From contig NZ_CAXUQC020000001.1 of the NCBI RefSeq assembly GCF_964253025.1, positions 4,526,001-4,590,000 on the forward strand: 64,000 bases of DNA, read 5' to 3'. This DNA comes from Rhizobacter sp964253025 (GTDB lineage: Bacteria > Pseudomonadota > Gammaproteobacteria > Burkholderiales > Burkholderiaceae_C). A program made the position numbers and the translations under genes. Below are positions 1-8,253 of this stretch, piece by piece (the stretch's first letter is position 1; every line of letters starts with the position of its first letter). The notes under the pieces are model-generated. The model was not told the origin of the DNA and made no database searches. It saw only the letters and a program-made list of their open reading frames with translations.

Positions 1-522
1 GACGCCATCGACCGGCTGGGGCTGGCCGGCCTGCACTTCGACGCCGGTGACGTGCGCAGCTACACGCCCCCGGCCATCGACGTGATGATCGCCCTGCACG
101 CCTGCGACACGGCCACCGACTACGCGATCCACCTCGGCCTGCGCGCGGGCGCGTCGATCATCATGTGCTCGCCCTGCTGCCACAAGCAGATCCGGCCGCA
201 GCTGCTGTCGCCCCATCCGCTGCGACCCATCCTCCAGCACGGGGTGCACCTGGGCCAGGAAGCCGAGATGCTCACCGACGGCCTGCGTGCCCTGCTGCTC
301 GAGGCCGCGGGCTACGACACCCAGGTGTTCGAGTTTATCTCCCTCGAACACACCAACAAGAACAAGATGATCCTGGCCGTCAAACGGGCCGTGCCGCGCG
401 ACAACGCCCAGGTGCTCGAGCAGATCCGCGAGGTGAAGGCCTTCTATGGCATCCGCGAGCACTGCCTCGAGACGCTGATGGGCCTGCCGGCCCCGGCCGC
501 CACCCCGGTTGCCGCGCGCTGA
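1..522 (+). CDS. SAM-dependent methyltransferase, C-terminal part (5' end outside window)
   Basis: The reading frame is open from the first base to the TGA at 520-522, so this is the last 173 codons of a gene that begins upstream. The visible part resembles the methyltransferase family Pfam calls Methyltransf_32: a strand ending DVMIALHACDTATD followed by a helix, then CSPCCHKQIR, where the Cys-Cys-His cluster is typical of that family. The tail has EHTNKNKMILAVKR, a usual last strand of the fold. The acceptor substrate is unknown and the SAM-binding glycine motif would lie upstream. The gene is convergent with the BrkB-like gene, with 3 bases between the stops. Confidence 0.75.
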   Translation, partial: DAIDRLGLAGLHFDAGDVRSYTPPAIDVMIALHACDTATDYAIHLGLRAGASIIMCSPCCHKQIRPQLLSPHPLRPILQHGVHLGQEAEMLTDGLRALLLEAAGYDTQVFEFISLEHTNKNKMILAVKRAVPRDNAQVLEQIREVKAFYGIREHCLETLMGLPAPAATPVAAR

Positions 523-525
523 GGG

Positions 526-1428
526 TCAGCGCGGCGCCTGGCCGGTCGGCCGCGTCACGCCCTTGCGGCTGCCGAAGGAGTGGGCGTAGACCCAGGTGAA
601 CTCGGCGCCCATGAGGAAGATCTGCGCCGAGTAGTAGACCCAGACCAGCAGCACGGCCAGCGAGCCGGCGGCACCGAAAGCCGAGGTCACGCTGCTGCGG
701 CCGATGTAGATGCCGATCAGCAGCTTGCCGATGGAGAACAGCAGCGAGGTGACGATGGCACCCACCCAGACGTCGGACCAGCCGACGTGCACCCGTGGCA
801 TGAACTTGTAGATCATGGCGAACACGGCGGTAATGAAGGCCATGCTGAACACGAAGTTCGCGACCTGGGCGGTGAGGGCCCATTCGCCGAAGGCCGGTGC
901 CCACCAGTTCTCGAGCGCACTCAGCGCGGCACTGACCAGGAGCGACACCATCAGCAGGAAACCGAGGCCGAGGATCAGGCCGAACGACAGGAGCCGGCTG
1001 CGCAGCAGCGCGAAGATGCCGGTGGCGCCCTGGGTCGGGGCGCGCCAGATGCGGTCGAGCGAGGTCTGCAGTTCCGCGAACACGGTGGTGGCGCCGATCA
1101 GCAACGCGACCACGCCGACGAGGGTGGCGATGCCGCTCTCGGCCGGCTTGTTGGTGCTTTGCAGCAGGGATTGCACCGCGCTGGCCCCCTGGGCCCCGAT
1201 CAGTGTTTCGAGCTGGCCGAAGATCTCGCCGCGCGCCGCCTCCTCGCCGAACACCAGGCCCGCTACCGACACCACGATCAGCAGCAGGGGCGCGATGGAG
1301 AACATGGTGTAGTAGGCGATGGCGGCGCCCATGCTGGGTGCATAGTCGTCGCTCCAGCTGCTCACCGTGTGGCGCAGCAGCTCCCAGGCGTTGCGTGCCC
1401 GCGGCGGGGCCAGTGCGGCGTCAGGCAT
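526..1428 (-). CDS. YihY/BrkB-family inner-membrane protein
   Basis: This 300-residue protein has about six hydrophobic segments and the N-terminal signature GAAIAYYTMFSIAPLLLIV that marks the YihY/virulence-factor-BrkB family. Family members were once called ribonuclease BN by mistake; their biochemical role is unsettled and they are thought to be membrane proteins of the cell envelope. Length is normal for the family. The start at 1428 lies inside a 44-codon upstream frame that has a strong ribosome site, so the two may be translationally coupled. The last residues (TRPTGQAPR) are an unstructured basic tail. Confidence 0.9.
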   Translation of the reverse strand: MPDAALAPPRARNAWELLRHTVSSWSDDYAPSMGAAIAYYTMFSIAPLLLIVVSVAGLVFGEEAARGEIFGQLETLIGAQGASAVQSLLQSTNKPAESGIATLVGVVALLIGATTVFAELQTSLDRIWRAPTQGATGIFALLRSRLLSFGLILGLGFLLMVSLLVSAALSALENWWAPAFGEWALTAQVANFVFSMAFITAVFAMIYKFMPRVHVGWSDVWVGAIVTSLLFSIGKLLIGIYIGRSSVTSAFGAAGSLAVLLVWVYYSAQIFLMGAEFTWVYAHSFGSRKGVTRPTGQAPR

Positions 1429-1555
1429 GGGCAGGTGCGGTGCGACGGGGGCCGGTCAAGGGGCGCGCGGGCGGCATGCCTGCCGGCGGTCGCGCTTGAC
1501 AGAGGCGGTAGGCGACGCTGGAGCGAATGGCCAGCAGCACGAGGTAACGAAGCAT
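1421..1555 (-). CDS. Small protein upstream of and overlapping the BrkB-like gene
   Basis: This is a 44-codon frame beginning MLRYLVLLAIRSSVAYRL. A near-perfect Shine-Dalgarno (AAGGAGGA) sits about seven bases before the ATG. The first ten residues are hydrophobic; the rest is rich in Pro, Arg and Ala and may just read through to overlap the next start. It overlaps the BrkB-like start by 8 bases, which suggests either a real leader peptide or translational coupling. No family is recognised. Support comes from the ribosome site and the position, not from homology. Confidence 0.5.
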   Translation of the reverse strand: MLRYLVLLAIRSSVAYRLCQARPPAGMPPARPLTGPRRTAPAHA

Positions 1556-1747
1556 GGGAGTCCTCCTTGAAAGGCGGCGCCGTCGGCCGGCGAGTCGCCG
1601 CGGAGTGTGATGACGCCCCCAGCTTAGGCAATACCCGCCTCGGCGTCCGTCAGCCCATGCACGCATCGCGCGTGGGCCGCTTCCGACAGGGCAAACCCAG
1701 CGCCTGCCCGGCACGCGGCCGCGAGACGCAGCCCCTCGGCTTCGAAG

Positions 1748-2137
1748 TCACTGCGGCTGGCGCCGCCCTTGCATCCGCTCGACCACGGATTCGACTTCCT
1801 GGAGGAACTCCTGGTAGCGGATGGGCTTGGTGACATAGCCGTCACAGCCGGCGTCGCGCATGATCTCGGCATCGCCCTTCATGGCGAAGGCGGTGAGCGC
1901 GATGATGGGCACGTCGCTGATGCGGGGGTCGGCCCGCACGAGACGGGTGGCTTCCAGGCCGTCCATGTCGGGCAGCTGGATGTCCATCAGGATCAGGTCC
2001 GGCCGTTGGCTGCGGGCCAGTGCCAGACCCTCCGCCGCGGTTTCGGCCTTCAGGGCCACGTGGCCGGCGCGCTCGAGGATGGCCACGGTCAGCAGCATGT
2101 TGACCGGCGAATCTTCGACGATGAGGATGCGCAGCAT
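1748..2137 (-). CDS. Single-domain response regulator (CheY/DivK type)
   Basis: This 129-residue protein is one receiver domain and nothing else. All key residues are present: acidic pocket E8-D9, phospho-acceptor D52 in LILMDIQLPDMDG, switch T82 and conserved K104 in the TKP motif. It has no output domain, so it should work by protein-protein contact or as a phosphorelay intermediate, as DivK and Spo0F do. No histidine kinase is adjacent, so its partner is not visible. The sequence VEDSPVNM near the start is the type usual for receivers that partner hybrid kinases. Confidence 0.9.
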   Translation of the reverse strand: MLRILIVEDSPVNMLLTVAILERAGHVALKAETAAEGLALARSQRPDLILMDIQLPDMDGLEATRLVRADPRISDVPIIALTAFAMKGDAEIMRDAGCDGYVTKPIRYQEFLQEVESVVERMQGRRQPQ

Positions 2138-2373
2138 CAGACCTCCACCGGGGCAGGGCGGCCGGCAAGGCGGCCGGGGGTAAAGCGGAGCGGCGTCATG
2201 GCATGAGGTCGTGCAACTGCGGAGGGCACCGACGGAACGTCCGGCACCTTGCCTGGATTAGCGCAGGTCCGGGCGCGCATGGGAATCTGTCAGCTCTTAC
2301 AGTGGCGCACCGCCAGTCGGGTGTGCGGCTACAGTCGGCCCGGGACGGCGCGCGGCGCCGTGGGAGCTGGGAA

Positions 2374-3363
2374 ATGAACATTCGCATGGCGCTGCTCGAA
2401 CGGGCCGCGACAGCAGGGCTGCCGGCCGAGCAGCTCAGGACACTGCTCGGGGCCGCGGCCCTGGACGAACCGCCCGCCGGGCTGGCGGCCCGCACCGCGC
2501 GCGGCCTGGCCGTCGCGGCCGGTGCACTGGCCGGCTTCGCGCTCGTGCTCTGGATCGCGGCCAACTGGACCACGTTCGGCCGCACCGGGCGCTTCGCGCT
2601 GCTGCAGGCGGCCGTCCTCGTGCCGGGCGTGGCGGCCTGGGCCTGGCCACAGGCGCGCGCCGCCCTGGCGCTCCTTGCCCTGCTGGCCATCGGTGCCCTG
2701 TGGGCGTTCTTCGGCCAGACCTACCAGACGGGGGCCGACGCCTGGCAGCTCTTCGCACTGTGGGCCGGGCTGGGGCTGCCGCTCGCGCTGGGCGTGCGCA
2801 GCGATGTCGTCTGGACGCCCTGGGTCGTGGTGGCGGTGACCGCGGTGGTGCTCTGGATGGAGGCCTCCGGGCTGAGCGGCTGGCGCGGGGTGCGCGCGGA
2901 GGGGCTCCCGCTCACGCTGGCCGCATGGTGCGCCCTGATCGGCCTCGTGCTGGCGCTCAGTCCGCTCGGACGGCGAGTCACCGGCGCCGGAGCGTGGGCG
3001 ATGCGCACGGCGGTCGTGCTGACCGCGGTCGTCATCAGCCTACGCGGGCTGATGGCCTTGTTCGAGTCCGATGGAGACCCGCTCTACTTCAGCGCCCTCG
3101 CACTGTTCGTCGCCGCCGCGATCGTGCTGTCGCGACGCGCCTTCTTCGATCTGTTCGCCCTGAGTGCGGTGGCGCTCGCGCTGGACGCGCTGCTCGTGGC
3201 CGGCTTCGCCCGCGTGCTGCTCGACGGCAGCGGCGCCCGTGACTCGGCGGGCATCTGGCTGCTGCTGGGACTCCTGGCCGCCGGTGTGCTGGCCGCCTCG
3301 GTGCAGGCCGTCATGCACGTCGCCCGCACAGTGGCCGCGCACGATGAAGGCGGTGCGGCATGA
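2374..3363 (+). CDS. DUF2157 membrane protein
   Basis: This 329-residue protein starts at MNIRMALLERA; the frame is open further upstream, but ATG 2374 follows GGGAGCTGGGAA and begins the conserved part. It has a soluble N-terminus of about 50 residues followed by eight or more hydrophobic segments. The segment ALWAFFGQTYQTGADAWQLF is the characteristic DUF2157 signature. The function of DUF2157 is not established. It overlaps the next gene by 4 bases (ATGA). The two families commonly occur together, so they probably act as one membrane unit. Confidence 0.85.
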   Translation: MNIRMALLERAATAGLPAEQLRTLLGAAALDEPPAGLAARTARGLAVAAGALAGFALVLWIAANWTTFGRTGRFALLQAAVLVPGVAAWAWPQARAALALLALLAIGALWAFFGQTYQTGADAWQLFALWAGLGLPLALGVRSDVVWTPWVVVAVTAVVLWMEASGLSGWRGVRAEGLPLTLAAWCALIGLVLALSPLGRRVTGAGAWAMRTAVVLTAVVISLRGLMALFESDGDPLYFSALALFVAAAIVLSRRAFFDLFALSAVALALDALLVAGFARVLLDGSGARDSAGIWLLLGLLAAGVLAASVQAVMHVARTVAAHDEGGAA

Positions 3364-4958
3364 ACGTCGACCTCGAACGCCGGCTCTCCGCCATCGCCGC
3401 GCGCGCCGGCATCGCGTTGCCACCGGCCCACCCGGGCCGCGACGAGCGTCCCTGGCCGGTCGTGCTGCTCACCGGGTTCGGCGCCTGGCTGGCCGCACTG
3501 CCGCTGCTGGCCTTCTTCGGCGTCCTGCTCGGCGACTGGATGCGCGACGGACCCGTGCCGTATGGCGTGGCGGCGCTGCTGCTGGCGGGCGCGGTGTGGG
3601 CGTTGCGCCGGCCGTCCCTGCCGCTGTTCCTCGAGCAGCTGGCCGTTCCGGCGCTGCTGACCGGCGCGCTGCTGCTCGGTTACCGCTTCTACCGCGACCT
3701 GCCCGATCGGCCCGCCGCCCTGATGGTGGTGGCCACGGTCCTCGCCCTGGCCGCTTGTCTCCCGCGCGCCTGGTTGCGCGTGCTGCTCGGTGCGGCAGCG
3801 GCCGGCTTCACGGCCTTCGCCCTCATGCCGCCGGGGCACCGGCACGTCTCGCCGTTCTCCACGTCGCTGTGGTGGGCCTTGCACGGGCTGCTCGCCATCG
3901 GGCTGGCGGCCCTGCGCGCCCAGCCCTTCCTGCCGGCCCGCCTGGCGGCGGCCGTGGAAGCGGTGCTCAGCGGCTGGTTGCTGGCGTTGCTGGCCGGCCT
4001 GGCACTGCTGGCCGGGATGACGTTCCTGATGGGGGGCGCGCTCGGCCTGGGTGCCTTCGGCTTCGGCGGTGGCCCGGCGTTCAGGGACGCCCTGGCGGGG
4101 GTGTCGACGCTGCTTGCCCTCGCCTCGGGTGCCTGGCTGGCCTGGACCTGGCCGGAGCTGCGACGCCCTGCCTTTGCCGTGGCGACGGTGGTGGGCGCCG
4201 GCCTGGCGGCCGCGCTGCCCACGCTCGGCGCGGTGCTGGTGGTGCTGGCGGTGTGTGTGGGCAGCGGCCGGTGGCGCGTGGCCGCGGCCGCTGCCGTGGC
4301 GGCGGTGTGGATCATCGGCGCGTTCTACTACCGGCTCGACTGGCCGCTGGCCACCAAGGCCGCCGGCGTGGCCGGCGCCGCGCTGCTGCTCGGGCTGGCG
4401 GCCTGGGGCCTGCGGCCCGCGCCGGTCGGTGCGGCCCCGCGGGTCCCCGGGCGCCTGCAGTGGCGCGGGCCCGGCGTGCTGGTGCTGGCGGCCGTTCTGC
4501 TGTGCCTCGTCGTGGCGAACGTCGCCATCGGCCAGAAGGAGCGCCTCATCGCGCGCGGCGAGCCGCTGCGCGTGGCCTTGGCGCCGGCGGATCCGCGCTC
4601 ATTGATGCAGGGCGACTTCATGCGCCTGGCGTTCCAGTTGCCCGCCGAAGTGGGCGGGATGTCCCTCGACGGGGCCGCTCCCGCGGTGGTGTTCCAGCGC
4701 GACAGCCGCGGGGTCTCCCGCGCCGTGCGGGTCGAGCCCGCTGGCACGACCCCCGCACCGCTGGCAGCGGGCGAGCAGCGGGTCGTCCTCGTGCGCAAGT
4801 CGGGCCGCTGGACGCTGGTCACCGACGCCTGGTTCTTCCGCGAAGGCGACGCGGCCCGCTTCGAGGCCGCCCGCTTCGGCGAATTCCGCGTGCAGGACGA
4901 CGGCCGGGCCTTGCTGGTCGGGCTGCTGGACGAGACACTGCGTCCCATTGCCCCCTGA
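3360..4958 (+). CDS. DUF4401 / GDYXXLXY-domain membrane protein
   Basis: This is a 532-residue protein. The N-terminal two thirds is a run of about ten membrane segments (DUF4401-like). The C-terminal third is soluble and carries SLMQGDFMRLAF near residues 414-425, matching the GDYXXLXY motif that names the family. In this family the motif lies in a domain on the far side of the membrane, next to DUF2157 partners. The ATG overlaps the DUF2157 stop, so the two genes form a coupled pair. Function is unknown. Confidence 0.85.
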   Translation: MNVDLERRLSAIAARAGIALPPAHPGRDERPWPVVLLTGFGAWLAALPLLAFFGVLLGDWMRDGPVPYGVAALLLAGAVWALRRPSLPLFLEQLAVPALLTGALLLGYRFYRDLPDRPAALMVVATVLALAACLPRAWLRVLLGAAAAGFTAFALMPPGHRHVSPFSTSLWWALHGLLAIGLAALRAQPFLPARLAAAVEAVLSGWLLALLAGLALLAGMTFLMGGALGLGAFGFGGGPAFRDALAGVSTLLALASGAWLAWTWPELRRPAFAVATVVGAGLAAALPTLGAVLVVLAVCVGSGRWRVAAAAAVAAVWIIGAFYYRLDWPLATKAAGVAGAALLLGLAAWGLRPAPVGAAPRVPGRLQWRGPGVLVLAAVLLCLVVANVAIGQKERLIARGEPLRVALAPADPRSLMQGDFMRLAFQLPAEVGGMSLDGAAPAVVFQRDSRGVSRAVRVEPAGTTPAPLAAGEQRVVLVRKSGRWTLVTDAWFFREGDAARFEAARFGEFRVQDDGRALLVGLLDETLRPIAP

Positions 4959-4971
4959 AAACGAGAAGCCC

Positions 4972-5739
4972 ATGTCCGCACGCGTCCAGGAAGTCATCGA
5001 AGCCCTTGTTGCCGCCCGTCGCCAGGGCACGCCCGTGGAGGCGGCTCCCTTGGCCGACGCCCTGGGCGACGCCGAGTCGGCCTACGCCGTGCAGGCCGGT
5101 GTCGCCCGCACGTTGGGCTGGTTCGGCGGGGCGCTGGCACCGCACTGGAAGTCGGGCGGACCGTCGCGCCAGGCCGTGCCCGGGCACTCGGGACTGCCAC
5201 CGGCGGGCGTGCGCCGGAGCCCGGCCGACCTCAGCGACCTGCGGTTGCGCATCGGCCACGTGGAGGCGGAGCTGGCCCTGCGCCTGGGGCGCGACGTCGA
5301 CGCCGAACTGGCGGCCGACCTCGACATGGACACCGCCAGCGAGCTGGTGGACGCGATGGCGGTGTCGATCGAACTTGTCGATTCCCGCTGGTCGGAGGGT
5401 CTCGCGGCGCCGGCGCTGCTGCGCCTGGCGGACCTGCAGTGCCACGGTGCGCTGGTGCTGGGCGAGTGGGTGCCCTACGCCCGCCGCGACTGGTCGACGC
5501 AGCGCTGCACCGTCACGGTCGGCGACCAGCCCCCGCAAGCATTCACCGGCAGCCATGCCTGTGGCGACCCGGCCTGGGTGCTGCCGGCCTGGCTGCGCCA
5601 CTTCACCCGGGGCGGCGCGCGCGTCCCCGCCGGCACCGTCGTGACCACCGGCACCTGGTGCGGCCTGCTGCCGGCGGCCGCAGGGCAGTCCGTGCACGTG
5701 GCGTTCGAGGGCATCGGCGAGGCCCGGTTGAACCGCTGA
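4972..5739 (+). CDS. 2-keto-4-pentenoate hydratase / fumarylacetoacetase-fold protein
   Basis: This 255-residue protein begins MSARVQEVIEALVAARRQG; the frame opens earlier (4948), but GAAAACGAGAAGCCC before ATG 4972 gives the better start. The fold is that of MhpD-like hydratases: LRIGHVEAELALRLGRDV carries the metal-ligand Glu pair, and GTWCGLLPAAAGQSVHV is the C-terminal signature of the superfamily. These Mg-dependent enzymes hydrate or cleave 2-keto acids in aromatic-ring degradation. No other catabolic genes are nearby, so the substrate cannot be given. It sits 13 bases after the GDYXXLXY gene. Confidence 0.75.
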   Translation: MSARVQEVIEALVAARRQGTPVEAAPLADALGDAESAYAVQAGVARTLGWFGGALAPHWKSGGPSRQAVPGHSGLPPAGVRRSPADLSDLRLRIGHVEAELALRLGRDVDAELAADLDMDTASELVDAMAVSIELVDSRWSEGLAAPALLRLADLQCHGALVLGEWVPYARRDWSTQRCTVTVGDQPPQAFTGSHACGDPAWVLPAWLRHFTRGGARVPAGTVVTTGTWCGLLPAAAGQSVHVAFEGIGEARLNR

Positions 5740-5936
5740 ACCGGCGTCCCGATCCCGTTCCGCCGGGCCCCGTGCAGGCTCCATACCCATATGCCGCATT
5801 GATCGTTGGCGGGGGGATGTCACTCGGCGACACTGTCCATCCCTTCGAACCCTGACGCTGCGCATGGTGTCCCCGTGCCCAGGCGTTATGCTTCCGGGTT
5901 GGCCTGCCGGCCATTCCACCTCCCCTTGCCACGACC

Positions 5937-6710
5937 ATGAGCAATTTCTACGAAGCCAAAGTCCTGACGGTCCACCACTGGACCGACCGCCAGTTTTCGT
6001 TCACGACCACGCGCGATCCGGGCTTTCGCTTCCAGAGCGGCCAGTTCACCATGATCGGCCTGATGGTCGACGGCAAGCCGCTGCTGCGCGCCTACAGCGT
6101 GGTGAGCCCCCACTGGCACGAGGAGCTCGAGTTCCTCAGCATCAAGGTGCAGGACGGCCCGCTCACCTCGCGCCTGCAGCACATCAAGGAAGGCGACACC
6201 GTGCTGATCGGCCGCAAGGCCTCCGGCACCCTGCTCACGCAGAACCTGCTGCCCGGCGGCCACCTCTACCTGCTGTCCACCGGCACCGGACTCGCGCCCT
6301 TCATGGCGATGATCCGTGACCCGGAGGTGTACGAGCTCTACGAGAAGGTGATCCTCGTGCACGGCTGCCGTCAGGTGGCCGAACTGGCTTACGACAAGGT
6401 CATCACCGAAGAGTTGCCGGCCAACGAGTTCTTTGGTGACCAGGTGCGGGACAAGCTGCTCTACTACCCCACCGTCACCCGTGAGCCGTTCCGCAACCAG
6501 GGCCGCATTCCGGTGCTGCTCGAATCCGGCAAGATCGCCTCCGACCTCGGCCTGCCGCCCATCAGCCTAGAGAACGACCGCTTCATGCTGTGCGGCAGCC
6601 CCGAGATGCTGCGCGACACCCGCGTCTACTTCGAGAAGCTCGGCATGACCGAGGGCAACATGAGCACTCCCGGCCATTTCGTCATCGAGCGCGCGTTCGT
6701 GGAGAAGTGA
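5937..6710 (+). CDS. fpr: Ferredoxin--NADP(+) reductase
   Basis: This 257-residue flavoprotein transfers electrons between NADPH and ferredoxin or flavodoxin, and is used in oxidative-stress defence and Fe-S metabolism. The FAD-binding motif RAYS is at residues 51-54, and the NADP-binding loop STGTGLAPF is at about 114-122. The C-terminus ends VIERAFVEK, the short tail typical of bacterial subclass I enzymes with an aromatic-then-basic end. Length matches the family. It stands alone, with a bidirectional terminator 45 bases downstream. Confidence 0.93.
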   Translation: MSNFYEAKVLTVHHWTDRQFSFTTTRDPGFRFQSGQFTMIGLMVDGKPLLRAYSVVSPHWHEELEFLSIKVQDGPLTSRLQHIKEGDTVLIGRKASGTLLTQNLLPGGHLYLLSTGTGLAPFMAMIRDPEVYELYEKVILVHGCRQVAELAYDKVITEELPANEFFGDQVRDKLLYYPTVTREPFRNQGRIPVLLESGKIASDLGLPPISLENDRFMLCGSPEMLRDTRVYFEKLGMTEGNMSTPGHFVIERAFVEK

Positions 6711-6752
6711 TTCGCGGGTCCGGCCGGCCTCTCCTGGCGGTACCGCCGAATC

Positions 6753-6785
6753 AAAAAAAAGGTCGCCCTCGGGCGACCTTTTTCA
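6753..6785. terminator. Bidirectional intrinsic terminator between fpr and the RND operon
   Basis: An A8 run precedes, and a T5 run follows, a 7-bp stem (GGTCGCC/GGCGACC, 6761-6778) with a 4-base loop. The A and T runs extend the stem and give a U-tract on either strand. It lies between the convergent fpr stop (6710) and the channel-gene stop (6805), so it can end both transcripts. Confidence 0.85.
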
Positions 6786-6804
6786 TTGCGGGACGTTGGC
6801 GGGG

Positions 6805-8253
6805 TCAGCGCGCCGGTGCGGGCTCCGTCCAGCCGCCACCCAGCGCCTTGTACAGCGTGACGAGGTTCTGCACCTGGGCCGCCTGCACCTGAAGCGCGGC
6901 CTGCTGCGACTGGAACAGTGCCCGCTGCGCGTCCAGCACGTCGAGGTAGCTGGCCGCGCCGTTGCGGTAGCGCAGGTCCGCCAGACGGAAGCGGGTTTCC
7001 TCCGCCTGCGTCACCGCGGTCTGGGCACGTGCCTGCTCCACCAGTGTCGCCCGGCCCGCGAGGGCGTCGGCCACCTCCCGGAAGGCGGCCTGGATCGACT
7101 TCTCGTACTGCGCCACGGCGATGTCGCGGTTCACCTTGGCGACGTCGAGGTTGGCGCGGTTGCGGCCTGCATCGAAGATCGGCAGCACGATCTGGGGCGA
7201 GAAGCTCCAGGCGCCGCTGCCGCTCTTGAACAACCCCGACAGTTCGGTGCTCGCGGTGCCCGCACTGCCTGTGAGCGTGATGCGGGGGAAGAACGCCGCT
7301 CGGGCCGCCCCGATGTTCGCGTTGGCCGCCAGCAGTTGCTGCTCGGCCTGGCGCACGTCGGGCCGCCGGGCCAGCACCTCGGACGGCACGCCCGCCGGCA
7401 GGTCGGCCACGAGGCCTTGCTGGGTGAGGGGCAGGCCCGCAGGCAGGTCGGCCGGCAGGCCCTGGCCGAGCAACAGCACCAGCGCGTTCTCGTCCAGCGC
7501 GCGCTGGCGCGTCTGCTGGGCGAAGCTGACGCGGGCCGATTCCAGCAGGGACTCACCCTGGCGGAAGTCGATCTCCGAGGCGGCGCCGTTGTCGAACTTC
7601 AGCTTGGTGAGCTTGAACGACTCCTCGCGGGTCTGCAGCGTCTGCTTCGTCACCTCGAGCAGCGCGTCGTCCGCGAGCATCGCGTAGTAGGCGTTGGCCA
7701 CGGAGGCGATGAGGCTCATCTGCACCGCCTTGCGGGCCTCCTCGGTGCCCAGGTACTGGGCGAGCGCTGCGTCGCTCAGGCTGCGCACGCGGCCGAACAG
7801 GTCGAGTTCATAGCCGGTCACGGAGGCGCCCACCGTGTAGAGGCTCTCCACCCCGGTGTTCTGCCGCTGCGCGGTGGCACCCACGCCCACCGTCGGCAGC
7901 TGGTCGGCGCGCCGCACCTGGTAGGTGGCGCGTGCCTGCTCGATGTTGAGCACGGCCACCCGCAGGTCGCGGTTGTTCTCGAGCGCGACCTCGATCAGCC
8001 GCCGCAGGCGTGCATCGGCAAAGTACTGTTGCCAGGCGAGGTCCGGTGCCGCCGTGGCCGATGCGGAGGCCGCGGTGGTCTGGGCAACCGCCGAGGCGCC
8101 AGCCGGCGGCGGAATCACCGCCGGCTGGGGAAAGGCCCCTGCCACCGGCGCCGCGGGGCGCTCGTAGTCAGGCGCCATCGAGGCGCACGCGCCGAGCGCG
8201 GCCAGGGCCGCCGCCGCGGCGACGGTCTTCATCAATGCAACGGGCTCACGCAT
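6805..8253 (-). CDS. RND efflux outer-membrane channel lipoprotein (OprM/NodT family)
   Basis: This 482-residue lipoprotein forms the outer-membrane exit duct of the tripartite pump encoded just upstream. The start at 8253 is chosen because AGGGAGA precedes it and it overlaps the pump-gene stop by 8 bases; longer frames exist. A signal peptide ends at the lipobox LGAC with Cys23 as the lipidated residue. The repeated alpha-helical barrel features are visible (YELDLFGRVRS, ARRPDVRQAEQQLLAANANIGAARAAF in two parts, YEKSIQAAFREVADAL). It ends with YKALGGGW, the usual C-terminal signature of these channels. Confidence 0.92.
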   Translation of the reverse strand: MREPVALMKTVAAAAALAALGACASMAPDYERPAAPVAGAFPQPAVIPPPAGASAVAQTTAASASATAAPDLAWQQYFADARLRRLIEVALENNRDLRVAVLNIEQARATYQVRRADQLPTVGVGATAQRQNTGVESLYTVGASVTGYELDLFGRVRSLSDAALAQYLGTEEARKAVQMSLIASVANAYYAMLADDALLEVTKQTLQTREESFKLTKLKFDNGAASEIDFRQGESLLESARVSFAQQTRQRALDENALVLLLGQGLPADLPAGLPLTQQGLVADLPAGVPSEVLARRPDVRQAEQQLLAANANIGAARAAFFPRITLTGSAGTASTELSGLFKSGSGAWSFSPQIVLPIFDAGRNRANLDVAKVNRDIAVAQYEKSIQAAFREVADALAGRATLVEQARAQTAVTQAEETRFRLADLRYRNGAASYLDVLDAQRALFQSQQAALQVQAAQVQNLVTLYKALGGGWTEPAPAR

